A stretch of DNA of 64,000 nucleotides from positions 39,128,475 through 39,192,474 of the forward strand of contig OX155980.1 in NCBI GenBank assembly GCA_944548615.1, given 5' to 3'. The notes under the pieces are model-generated. The model saw nothing but the letters and a program-made list of their open reading frames with translations. It was not told the DNA's origin and did no database searches. Made by a program: the position numbers and the translations under genes. This DNA comes from Micropterix aruncella. Taxonomy: Eukaryota > Arthropoda > Insecta > Lepidoptera > Micropterigidae. This document shows, piece after piece, positions 1-22,900 of the stretch (position 1 is its first letter; each line of letters begins with the position of its first letter).

Positions 1-130
<130 letters not shown>

Positions 131-135
131 TGATT

Positions 136-345
136 GGTTTTTTGTAAAATTTCTGTTTTTAAGAATTCGTTTAAAGGATGACACTTTGATGAAAAAATAG
201 AAATAATAAAAGCCACTTATATAGCTGGAAGGTTTTCCCTGACTGGATTGGGAAATGCTTATTTTAAATAAGATGTATGCCTGGATGAGCACCACTTTCG
301 ACACTGCAATGTAGGTTTAATGGGATCCCTTTATCGCTAGCGAAC
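136..345 (+). repeat. Interspersed repeat A, copy 1
   Basis: Shares a run of recognisable blocks with 34728..34925: an ATTCGTTTA-like block, AGGATGA, a stretch ending GGGAAATGCT, then TTTCGACxxTGCAATGTA, then a CCTTT block. Each longer copy starts right after (AT)n. No coding potential is seen. The family is not identified; a small non-autonomous element is likely. Confidence 0.6.
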
Positions 346-681
346 GTTTAAAATCTTTATTTGGTTTAGGCCATCGTTATCGGGGGAAAGCATTTATAAT
401 GTTCAGATATTAGATATTTTTTCTTATTAATGAAGGATTAATCAATAAAGTAATAAATAATACAAGATTTTTAACTCAGTTTTCTAATTAGGATTGCCCC
501 CTAAAGCTTCTGCAATAAACCAAATACCACGTATACAAATAAATGAAGTAAAAAGACAGCTGCAAGCGCCCTCTTTGGTAAATTTTGGTTATTTTAAAGC
601 AACGATCTTCTTGTATTGTTTATTGTCTTGTTCATCTTTTATACGCATTTGGTTGATTATATTAATGGCATATTGTTGCAG

Positions 682-11335
<10,654 letters not shown>

Positions 11336-14300
11336 ACGATGCGCCGAGCACACCACGCAAACACTTCTCGACTACACATGTGCTGGATTCTATGTAATCT
11401 AATTTCACATGGTACATGTGCTGTGATTAAGTTAAATATTAATGATAGTAAAAAAAAACGTAATTTTTAAAATGTTTTAAAGCCTGAGAAACAAAATTCG
11501 TTCTGTGTTTACGGATATGATTAATGTTAATTTAACGTAAATCTAGATGTACCTAGGTAGCCACGAAATCGGCGCACGAATCGATGGAGAAGCGAGCGAT
11601 GACATCGTTGAGTCAAATAGACCGGAAGCTCGCGGTTATTTACTCTACGTCATATGACACACGAACGAAAACATGTGGTTCTTAATGGAAGAGGGAGATG
11701 TTGATGAGATATCGATTTAACGGAGCAGTGTTTGGGGTCCAAGAGAGTCTCTGTAATCTTTTTCTCAAAACTTGATTTACACAGAAAACAGGCATTCTAA
11801 AATAAAAAAGAAATAGCAAGCACATGGCGAAAGGCTTCAAAAATAATAATAGTCGTTAAGTCGATAAAACTATTATTTTCGCAGTAAAAGAGGCTGAAAC
11901 TTTCCAATACACAAAGTAAAAAAGAAGTTTACAATTTGGCAAGAGTATAGGAGTTTTTCCAAAAAATATTCATTGTGATCAAGAAAAATTAAATCCTTGA
12001 GAGTTGTATACCCTTGTCTTTTTAATTATTTTGTTTCAATGACATGTTATAAAGGTTTAAAGTATTCCAGTTAAAATTCCAAACTAATCAACACAAAAGT
12101 GTATGCCTCTGAAGGACTTCATATTCTTTGACTTTAATTAACTATTACTAAGAAAACTTTTACTATTTGGACCAATTTTAAATTCCCCATTTCTCTTTGT
12201 CAATTTAACATTGAATTTTCTCTTTCAATATTTTGTTGTGAATATAATAGTTTGCTCGACATTACACTCTTCATTAGGTTGCTATTTTTTTTGAGAATTT
12301 TAGAGTGCGTATTATCTGTGTATGAGAAAACTGTCCTCTAAAACCCCATATGCTACTTGGGGTTGCAGCCACTTTTAGAAACAATAATGTAGATTGCACA
12401 TTTTATGGTTATTAAATAGACTGTATACGTTTTGCTTCTTTCCCTTAATTCTTTACATCTTTTTTTCATATTCATCTGTAAAACCTATTTTGACACAATA
12501 ATATATTTTTTAATTGCAAACAATAAAAAACGAAATTAAAAAGCTAATTGTATAAAATTAAACTTCATTTTCATGCCTGGACACACATCTTTCTCAGAAC
12601 CTACCACGCTGCGATCTGTAAAACATTAAATAACTCGTATACATATCTTTACTTATCTACATGAATATAAGTTTTCTCTCACATTCTTGTGTAGAATAAT
12701 AATCTCGTTTGTGATTTGTCTGACTGTTAACCGATCCTCTCATTAGTCAGACTCATGTTCCCGACGATTGAGAGTCAAATAACTGAGATCCCGGTCTATA
12801 AAAACGTATCGCCATCGAAGTCGAAGAAATGCTATACTGCCAAATCTAATTTTAACAACTCGACAAAGTGACATTTGTAAAAGAAAATTATGATGCGTGA
12901 CTGAAGTGCTACTCTTTTCATTGCGGGTGGTAAAGCCAAAACGAGTTTAGTAAATAAAAAAATATATAAATGTTTTGTCTAAGTAACCTTATCTATAACG
13001 TAATTATTGCTTTATTTTAATATCGTTCCTTTTTGTGCGTATCTTCATGTTCAACATGTAACCCATCTCTATTGTTTTATTTCCCGGATTATATTGTTGA
13101 TTTTTCAAGTTTTATATAAATGTTGGTCAGTGGCGTCAAATATTGAAGCTTAATTTTAATTGTGCGTTGTGTATAAAAAACGACTTTAAAGCTTTCGTTG
13201 TTAACAAGGAGAATTTATTATGTTTTAGTAGTACTCATCGTAATGCCATTCTTTGAATATTACTAAATATGTCATATTAGTATGCCATTCGCAATGAATT
13301 TAAATATTAATATTGGAAAGATTGCAAGTTTTGAGCTTTTAATTGGTAGTTAAAATTTTGTTATCTGCACATACCATAAGATAAATTACGTACGGTAAAT
13401 TAATAAACTTGCGTAGGGTGTGTCTCTGTACCTAATCCTACTTTATCTTAGTTTGTTTTATATATTTTATTAAAATAGTTATATTATCAGTAACTTATGT
13501 GAAGTAGTCTTGTTGATATTTTTAGCTGTGCCATCAATCTAATTCTTAGCATGAATTTATAGAAAACATTAATAAAGAAATCATATTATTCTAGATAGCT
13601 CATAGTCATTCGAGTTAATTGTTAATAATTATGTCAATGGTGTATTTCTGCCTAAGTGCTGATAATAATATCACAGTTTCTAAAAAGTAATGATTACAAA
13701 TGTTTTCTGTCTTTTTTATTCACGTCAATCCAAACTCTTGTGATTATTAGGTCATTGAGTATTTGAACGCAGAATACGTCTTTAACGCACAGTCTTTCCA
13801 ATGTCTTTCGGACATTTTACCCGCATTGAATATTAAACCACTGGCTAATAATATAATTGCTGCACTTCTTCGGTTTTCGGATATAAATTTAAAATAAATG
13901 TGCTCTTATGTAATCAAAGTCACAACCAACAAATATATGATTTCTTAACGACTCAAACAAAAGTTTAAATCAGAAAAGATCACAGACAATACAACTGGTA
14001 TTCATACAATAAGCTTATCTTAATTTGTGACTGTTACTATCTGTATGAAATCACAAAAACAAGTCATGTGATCCTGGTCACTTTAAATCCATTGGTATGA
14101 ATGATCCCCTAATTAGATTATAGAATTCAGAAATACAAAATTATAATTTAATTAATAACTAATATTACTTGAGAGATTTGTCGTTAAGAGTCGTAAGATT
14201 GCACATCTGAAATCGCATCTATCACACGTATTTCTGTATGTAACTGTAAGATTACAATAGCACTTGTATTTTTATGATGAAAAATATCGTAACTAAATTG

Positions 14301-16843
14301 TCACTGTTATTTTTTACGTATTTATTTTAATGTATAACTTAATTAATGTTGTAATTACATTCCTTATTTTCGCCGTTCAGGTCTCTTATCAGTATTAATC
14401 ACATTTCATTTCAAACAATAGAATTCTACTTTTTAGATCAGTATCCCTTCCCTAAAATTACTTTTATTACTGAAGTTCTGCAACACATTCAAATAAGGTC
14501 TCTATTTTTTATAAACTTTATTTTCCTAATATTAGATTAAATAAATATCTCGGTACACTATATGTAATTCTAAATAAACCTTTCTTTGGTTGCGTTATCG
14601 CTGTTCGTTAATATTTTCCTTTTGATTTGCACTCCATGTTTGTACGTAAATGTGTCACCCCAAACCCTGCACCCTTTATATGTGGTGTAGTTGTGTGTCT
14701 ACCTCTAAGTAACTAGTGCTATTTCCGTAACAATTACAATAATATGTTTTATCGTAAGAGACGAGTCGAGTTTGTGTTCATAACATAATTATTAGTGTTA
14801 CCATACACGTGTTAAGTGGGCGATCATGCATACATCATTATTAACCTAGGTTTAAGTATTGATGAAGTACGAGAGGGAGATCATTTTTATTGATGTTTAG
14901 AATATAAATGGTAGTAGTAAGAATTAGCTTTTAATTAATCTTATTAATACGTAGTATCGGAAGTATAAGTTTTATGCTCTTTTTGGAATGATGTTCTGAT
15001 TCCTGTGATCGACATTAACATACTGGCATAGACCAGACTTTTATCATTTGGTAATGTAATACTACTAAGAAAAGATAACGAAAATATTTACGAAATTTAA
15101 TGCATTTATTATAATTGGTTTTGCATAGCCCAATTAACTCTCAAAGTGTATGAATGTGTCAAAGTATTAAATGTTAAGACTGGCTCTATCGAGCGATACC
15201 GTGGAAATAATGGGCTTTTCCCCGACCTTCTCGGTTAGGAAAAATATTATATTATTATCAGACGTAAGAACTAAATAAGACAAAATTTTACACAATTTTT
15301 GAAAGTGACCTTGGTTGAACCTTTTCAAAATTATGCAACGACAACTCCAAAACGTCGTAGACCGTTAGGGCATAGTCGCGTCAGTTTATCTCTCTTACTC
15401 AATAATGACACTTTCATATGCATAAGGAGAACCTTTTCGGACCTAGTTTCCCTCGATTACTGCACGCATTAGCCATCAGTTCATCGATACTATAAACGGG
15501 ATTCAGAAAGTTCAGAGGCTTCAAAAGCCGTCGAAATTATTGAAAGTCTAAAATATTTGCTGAAAGCAAATTACTATTATCTGCGTATTTACACCCGTAA
15601 TTCTAATATATTTAATATATTCGAGTTTGACGTTCTTCCACAGGTTTAAATAGTTTCAAGGCTAATTGCTAAGGAATGTACCTATTTATCGATGGAACGT
15701 GGGCGAAAATAATATCATTTTCATGGCTTAAAATGTTGTACAATAACTGTTAAACCTCCGATATAAATAATCTTGTTTTTGTTACGAATGTACAGAAATA
15801 ATCTTATTTTTCGTAGCTGCCGAGTGGTTCTCATGTTGAAATATGCCACTACACAAAAAGAATCTCCCGCTTGTGGTAGAGAATCATTTCAGTAATGGTA
15901 CAATTATTTTAATCATTGTGTAAGCGATACGGCCAAATGTAATTAATTTAGCAGTTTTCTTTAGACTAATCATTCCTTACAATGTTTCTATATCGTCGAT
16001 GTTGTTCACTAGTACTTCCTTTATTATTTGTATACCTATTTGGGAAAAATTTCCATGTTTCTTTTCAATAATATTAGTTTGCCTACGATTTTGGGGCTCC
16101 GAATAGTTATTTCCAATGAGGAAAAGTTTATTCTGGGTCTCAACTCTAAGCTGTTTAATGTTAATTACTTTTCAGCATAAGCTCAATGTGCACTTTTAAA
16201 TTCAATATTTTTTTTCTTAACATGACTGCTTTTCCTGTTTTAATAAACGTCATTTTAAACAATAATCTAACTCTTTTATTATATTCTCCTTCAATAATAA
16301 TAAACTAAATAATGACACATAATTTATTATTATTAAGTAAATTTATTTATTAAATCGTAGATTTCAAGATAACAAGTCAAAAAACATAAACTTACATGTG
16401 TATAAAGTTATTTTTAATGATAATGGTAACATTTTGAAAATTTATCCACAATACATGTAATTAAATATTTGCTAGTTGACTTTGCCCTAACCATATTTTT
16501 GGATATACAAGCAAATTACTTATTTTATTCTATACAAATAATATTATACCAATTAGTTTCTTTCGACAGAATGATTATGAGATATTTACAAGATTGTTAA
16601 TGATTACATAGGTTGAACTGTAAATCTATGGCACTAGGTGTATTAATTGCCATCAGAAGAAGTTACTCAAAGATAAGATAAAATGAATATAAAAGTTTAA
16701 TTGAACAATTTCAATTTGCAATAACCTATGTACAAAAATGTGTATATAATGATTATTATACTATATACCTATATTACAATGAACATACTAAAAAAATCAT
16801 ACATCATTACGTACTGAGAAGGGTAACTTTTATATGTATACTT
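11336..16843. other. Convergent intergenic stretch, probably the two 3' UTRs
   Basis: 5.5 kb between the luna stop and the reductase stop. AT-rich, with no transposon or open gene recognised, in contrast to nearly every other stretch of this size here. Forward AATAAA hexamers occur at 12522, 13571, 14540, 14573 and 16242; any could end luna transcripts. On the minus strand the first hexamer after the reductase stop is at 16529..16524. The extent of each UTR cannot be decided from sequence alone. Confidence 0.55.
16524..16529 (-). promoter_or_regulatory. Candidate polyadenylation signal of the fatty acyl-CoA reductase
   Basis: AATAAA on the minus strand (TTTATT on +) about 315 nt after the stop codon of the reductase. 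It is the first canonical hexamer downstream. Hexamers are frequent by chance in such AT-rich DNA. Confidence 0.35.
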
Positions 16844-16979
16844 TCATATTTCAAACAACGACGGACCGACCACCGGAACACTGCCCAGTACGAACTTAGC
16901 TGTTTCCGAATAAGATGCTGCATACCAGACTACGGAGCCGTAGAACGCAATTTTCACCAGACAGTCGAGAACAAAGAGG
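16844..16979 (-). CDS. Fatty acyl-CoA reductase exon 7 (C-terminus)
   Basis: The acceptor CTTTATCTTTCAG ends at 16980. The first base completes an Ile codon, followed by 44 residues and TGA. It encodes the hydrophobic LFVLDCLVKIAFYGSVVWYA segment typical of the FAR C-terminal membrane anchor, ending GPSLFEI. Confidence 0.92.
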
Positions 16980-19900
16980 CTGAAAGATAAAGTTAACGGT
17001 TTGAAATGATTAGTAGTGTATTCATACATATGTCACAGCGCGCTAGAATGCAATCCACAATAAAAGATAGTCATGGGTAAATCAAGATGGTGGTGTTTAG
17101 AGAAATGAAAGACAGGAACGAGTCTGTCTTTCTGGAACCTGCAATCGGGCGTAATACTGTGCTGCTTTCAGCCAATAGAAGAATGGCATGCTATTTTTAG
17201 GACCAGATCTAACTAATTAGATATTGTTTGGAGATTTACATAGTACTTGAAAATACGGATAGTAGTGGCCATGATACAGACGGGTCATTGCAGACTCAAC
17301 ATACAAGAAAATATGCCAAATTTGCAGACTTGACTAAGTATATGCCTACCCAGAGGCGCATAGAGGAATATTTGACAAAAAAAAAACTGATCGAAATTAG
17401 ATTTTAAATTAGACATGCAGATGGCGCTGATGGCATTGTTCGGGGGACCTAATAGCTTTTTATTTGGCAATCTATAATAAATTTGATACTGAATGGTTTT
17501 TTATATAATACTGATTGATTATAAAAACCCATTACCTAACCAATGATAAAAATATCGATATTAAATTATTAGGGCCATCTAACGGTTTATATATAAGCAT
17601 CTATTAATCTATTTGAACTTATAGCGCCTTATTATTATGTATTGAAACTTGTATACCAAATTGATATTGACATCTTTATGCAGATAATATTGAAATATCA
17701 AGCTCTGATTTTTAAAAAAACCGTTTGTTATTATATTATTATTTTATTTTGAGATAGGATACCGTATAGGCGTGTTAAAACGCAATCTATTAGGCAACTG
17801 CATAAGAGATGATTAATCAATTTTCGGAACTATGAGTGGTATCTACACGTTGCGTTTCCTAGTAAAATCTAATAATTGCCTTGCGAGGGGTCGACCGGTC
17901 GATGAATTTAGAGTTATTTTAATTATGAATGACAGAATATAGGCTCTACATATAGATATATGTATGTTTACCAATTCACTAAGAATTCTCAATAACAAAT
18001 GACATAATTTATTGAGAAGGTATTATACTTACATATTATTCTGTAATCTCGCCTTCGGTAGAGATGACAATGGTTCCTTGAGGCAATATTGACGTCCGCC
18101 CAGGATACATTTCTCAATGAAAGTGTTGTCGTCGATGTAAACAAAGTCCATTAGGAACTTTTTCTTATCTTCCGGCGTCAGCTTTAGGTAGAGATCTTTG
18201 AAATTTTTGGTTTCAAATTGCCATTGCCGCGTAGTGAAGAATTGCAGCACTTCCAGGCCGTCGGAGATACGCCTCTGCACTCGTACCATGCTGGAAAATA
18301 TAAGCGATTTTTTATTATCATCCTATTATATGATGATGGTGATAATTAAATCGAGTATAGAGTTCTTAGGATCATTATGGCTTATATTTATGGGCCAGCG
18401 ATCCATTGTACAGTTCTGAAACTAACCAGCTCACGGGAAGACCGATCACAGCCATCCACAACGAATGCAGCTGCACACACCACCTATGTTTTTGTCGTAT
18501 GTACTCATTATTATCTCTTTCTTTACCTACAGTCAATGCTGGGTATAGCCTACTCATTTTCTATTCCACAAACCCTGTAAACTATCTATAGTTTGCAGTT
18601 ATTTATCTTTATCTTTAGTTTGCAAACGCTAATAATAAAGCTTTTAAACGCATTTAATTATCTAGATACAAATTATTAAATTTTGAAATGATAATCACCT
18701 AAATGCAGTAGTAGTAGTAAAAGGAGTGGTGGGCTTGTTTCCACCCCTCGATGCCACCTGAATCTATAAGATCTCTTGTAACTACCCACTTTATGGTTGG
18801 GTCAGTGCTCTGCTAGTAGTCCGGTACTGCTTATCAGTCCATGCAGAACACTGACCTTCAAGTTAGGCAGATCGCTGGGTTTTAGAAAGGCTCGTCCCAG
18901 TAAACTGTCTCTTTTAGCGGCGAGTCCTGGGCAGCGACCGGCGATGTGTATGCTGTCTTCAGGTTCTTTGCCACATATTCGGCAGTCCTTGCTCTTGGTC
19001 AAGCCGAGGTTGAATAGATGTGCTCTAAGGGTCGTGTGTCAGGTGAGGAGACCGATAGTGGTTCTAAGGTTCATCTTGCTCATGTCAAGTAGGGCCTTGG
19101 TTTTCAGCTAAATGAATAATTTATGATTTAATTTTATGAATCATAAAATAAGTGTTTACAATTCCTTTCTATATATTATTTACACCACCTGTATTTTATT
19201 ACTGATTTATACATATCAATATCCGTAAACCTTTAAATAATGTTTTATTTATTGTGTTTATGGTTATTTATTGAAATATCTTGTCATGCATCTAAATAAG
19301 AAAACATTTAGCCATAATAATTTATAAGAAACTTAATTTATAAAAAAATGCTTAACTTTTTGTCTTCATGGGGAGAAGGGTGGAGGTAAGGTCGTTTCTC
19401 ATTGCCGTTATTATATCAAACAACTACGAAGGTTATGTAGTTCGTATTAATTTTTTATATTTGGACAAACCAAGGGAATTAACAACAACCAACAAATAGA
19501 AGGGAAAGTATTGTGAACGCACTTATTTTTTTAATGATAAAAACAGAAATATTCATTTTAAGCACCCCTGAGCCCATTTTCATACAGACACACAGACAGA
19601 ACAAGTCTGTATGTGTGTCTGTCTGTCTGTCTGAGTGTATGTATTCCTCTACGATAGTGCCCAAACGTTCATTCCGATTAAGCCGAAATTTGCTATGGAG
19701 GCATTATTTGGTCATTGGCAAGAGTTGAAAAGATTGTGGTTGAAGTCGGTTCTCTAGGGGCTCACCAGACATATATAATAATCTTCGAAATATTGAACTT
19801 AGAGACTTGAAATTTGGTACACAGATGCCTTGGGCCAAAATCACGTTTGGAAATTTTGGTTGGAATATCTCATTTACAAGCTGCACCAATAATATGTAAA

Positions 19901-22900
19901 TTCCGCCATACATATTAATCAAATGTTAACTTATTAGCCGAGAAACGGATCGCACTTTTTGAGACGGTTGTAAAACGAAACCTAAATGGGTTTATCTGCG
20001 GGCCGACAGGGCGCTCGACGATTTTATTTATGAAATTAATATTCAAATTCAAGTCTTTGGCTACTTGACGGGAAAGTCTTGGGGTGAACCCAACCGATTT
20101 TTGTGTAATTATTTTAAACTTAAATATTATACAAGTCTTCTCCCGGGTTTGACGATAACCAATTTGCCAAATTTCCTTTTAAACAAGATTTTATTAGCTT
20201 GGCCTGTATGTATAATATATCAATGTAACGGAATCTTTCAAGTCGATTTTTAACCACTTGTGCTTGTCGTATCAACATGAAACTTGGCAATAGTGTGTAC
20301 TTCTGATGACAATACAATAATATGGTACCATCAATCCGATCTGAAGATGGAGGCGGAAGGTAGTCACAGGAACTACGTATAGTCCCTTCCCTTAGCATGA
20401 AAATAGTTCACTTTGTGATACCAGCACCAACTTTAAATATGTTATTAAACATATTGTTCCCTCTAAAAAACCGTCGGGACCCCAGCTCTATAGTACCTGG
20501 ATCCGCAGATATGACGTCATCAAAATGGCGGCCGCCGCATTTTGAAAACCCCGAATTATTTTGAAACTCTTAGCCCTATGTAGATGTGCAAGATGTCAAA
20601 TGAATGGTAATTAAAAGTTCTACAATAAAGCCTTCGACTATGCCCACCTGACTAGCCCAGTTAAGAAAATAATTTTGAAAATGTGAAAATTGAATTTTGA
20701 AAAATTCCATATTTTGATTATACTCTCTAAATTACTGATTTTTGACAATAACTATGTATGACAAAAATATCAAAAGGTTTATCAGCTTTCCATTAAAAAA
20801 AACAGAAAATTAATCGGATGGAAAATCCCTTAGTTAAGCCGCTTTTAGCAAGTCGATCTCTCACCGCTCGTCGTCTCGCGTTGTTGCCGTCGTATTCGCG
20901 GCCGCTCGCGCTGGTCCCTTCTCTTAGCATAAAAATAGTTAACTTTATGATACCAGCACCAACTTTTAGTATGTTATTAAACATATTATTCTATCTACAA
21001 AATCATCGGGACCCAAGCTGTATAGCACCTGGATCCGCAGATATGACGTCATCAAAATGGCTGCCGCCGCATTTTAAAAACCCCGAATTATTTCGAAACT
21101 CTTAACCCTATACATATGCAAGGTGTCAAACCAAAAGGTAATTAAGTGTTCTATAGTAACACTTTAACATAGAACCACCCAACTAGCCCAGTTAAGAAAA
21201 TAATAACAAAAAAGTGAAAAATAAATTTTGGATTTTCTTTGCGGGAATTATAAGCTGCCCAAGGCAGAAATTCTTCATTATTTTTAAGAGCCATCGTAAC
21301 GTGGTCTAACCAATCCTTGGTATTCGCAACAGAGCTTAATGTATTTTGGTCATGAGTTACGTAGTTTATTGTTTGCATAGGAACGTCCGATTGTTGTTTT
21401 TGCGTTGGAGGTATATTAGTATATGAATCGGGAAGTGATACTTCGTATTTATCTTTTTTACTCAGGTACAATGGAGTAATTTTCACTTGACTGGTTTCTT
21501 CTTCAGGATGTACAATTAGAGATATGGATGTACCATGAAAAGAGTCAAGAGAGGTGTTTGAAGATGTGTTGTGGTCAATGTTTTCTATCGCTGCACATGT
21601 AAATACATTTTTCTCCATGTTTTGAGGGCAAACAAATCCTTGCTGCTTGTATTGGTCACAGGCACTACTTGCTACCATTTCTGTAACCTGGGTTATTCTT
21701 CGGTAGGAAACGCTTAAATCTAACTCAAACATCTTGTTGATTACGTCTTTTCGTGCATGAGCGTTATATAGTTTCATACCAACATATAATGGTAGCGGCG
21801 TTTCTCGATCGGAAAAGTGCCGTTTATTGTCGCTTTGCGTAACTGTCTTTTTACAATTAAACCTCATCAACTGAACCTCATCAACTGAGCAATGTTCGTT
21901 GCAACCAAGTGTCTATCTATTTGGGATTCTTCGGTAGTAAACTTCTCTAAAGATTCAGTAAGTGCACCCTCAAATACCATTCGACAAAACAAAATGCATT
22001 GCTTAGGAACGCAATTTTCGCCAGAAAATTTGTCTTTAAAAAACCGTTGAATTTGGGATACTCTTCAAACATTTGTTTGCGAATAATATTTGCAGCACGA
22101 CCTAGACACATGCCATCGCTCATCGCACTATACTGACAAGCACTTTCAATTGCATATCGCACATCACCTTCAAAAAACAGCAAAATATCTCTGCCTACTT
22201 TGTCTTCGCGAAGGCCTGGGATAAATTTCAGTAGCTGTTCTTTCAGTCGGGTGCGGTTGAGGTCGATTTGTTCTAAACCTAACTGTTGATTCCTATGCTG
22301 GAATTTCGTGACCAGGTCAGCAAGATGAAAAACCGGAGCTTCAGCGCTATATAGGTAGATTTCCTGTATATGAGAATTGAGAGACGAGTTCGGAGAATAT
22401 GGAGCCATAATATGCTGTTTGATTGGTTGAGCTTTCTGATTCAGATGATTGCCTGTTTGTCATCTTTCGCACTTTATTCAGAAGTTTAACGTAGCATACT
22501 TTATGATACTTTGCCTCCATGGCAACTAAATCGGTAGAATGTAATTTTTTCATAAGTACTTCATCTTGTAACAGTACCGCATAGCGATGAATATCAGGTT
22601 TATCGCAGAATAAACACTGTTGATAGATGTCCGAACATTGTGGTTTTTTAGACCTCGTATTCATACTCGTTTCAATGTCTGGTGGTTGTATTATTTCTAT
22701 ATTCGGCAGTTTGCTCGACTTTGCTTTCAGCCTGGAAATTTTTAGGGCATCGTATTTTAACCGACATGTTTTTTATGGTATTTAGCTGTGTTATCTTGAA
22801 GCGTTTTGTAAATATTCTCAAAATGCATATGAAATGGAATAGAATCATACTTCGCATATTCAATTTAATTATCGCTTAGCGACTGATACCCGCGAGCCGT

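Noticed and set aside
18375..18591. Small overlapping open frames next to reductase exon 6
   Set aside because: Located in the intron beyond the acceptor, with no similarity or splice support.
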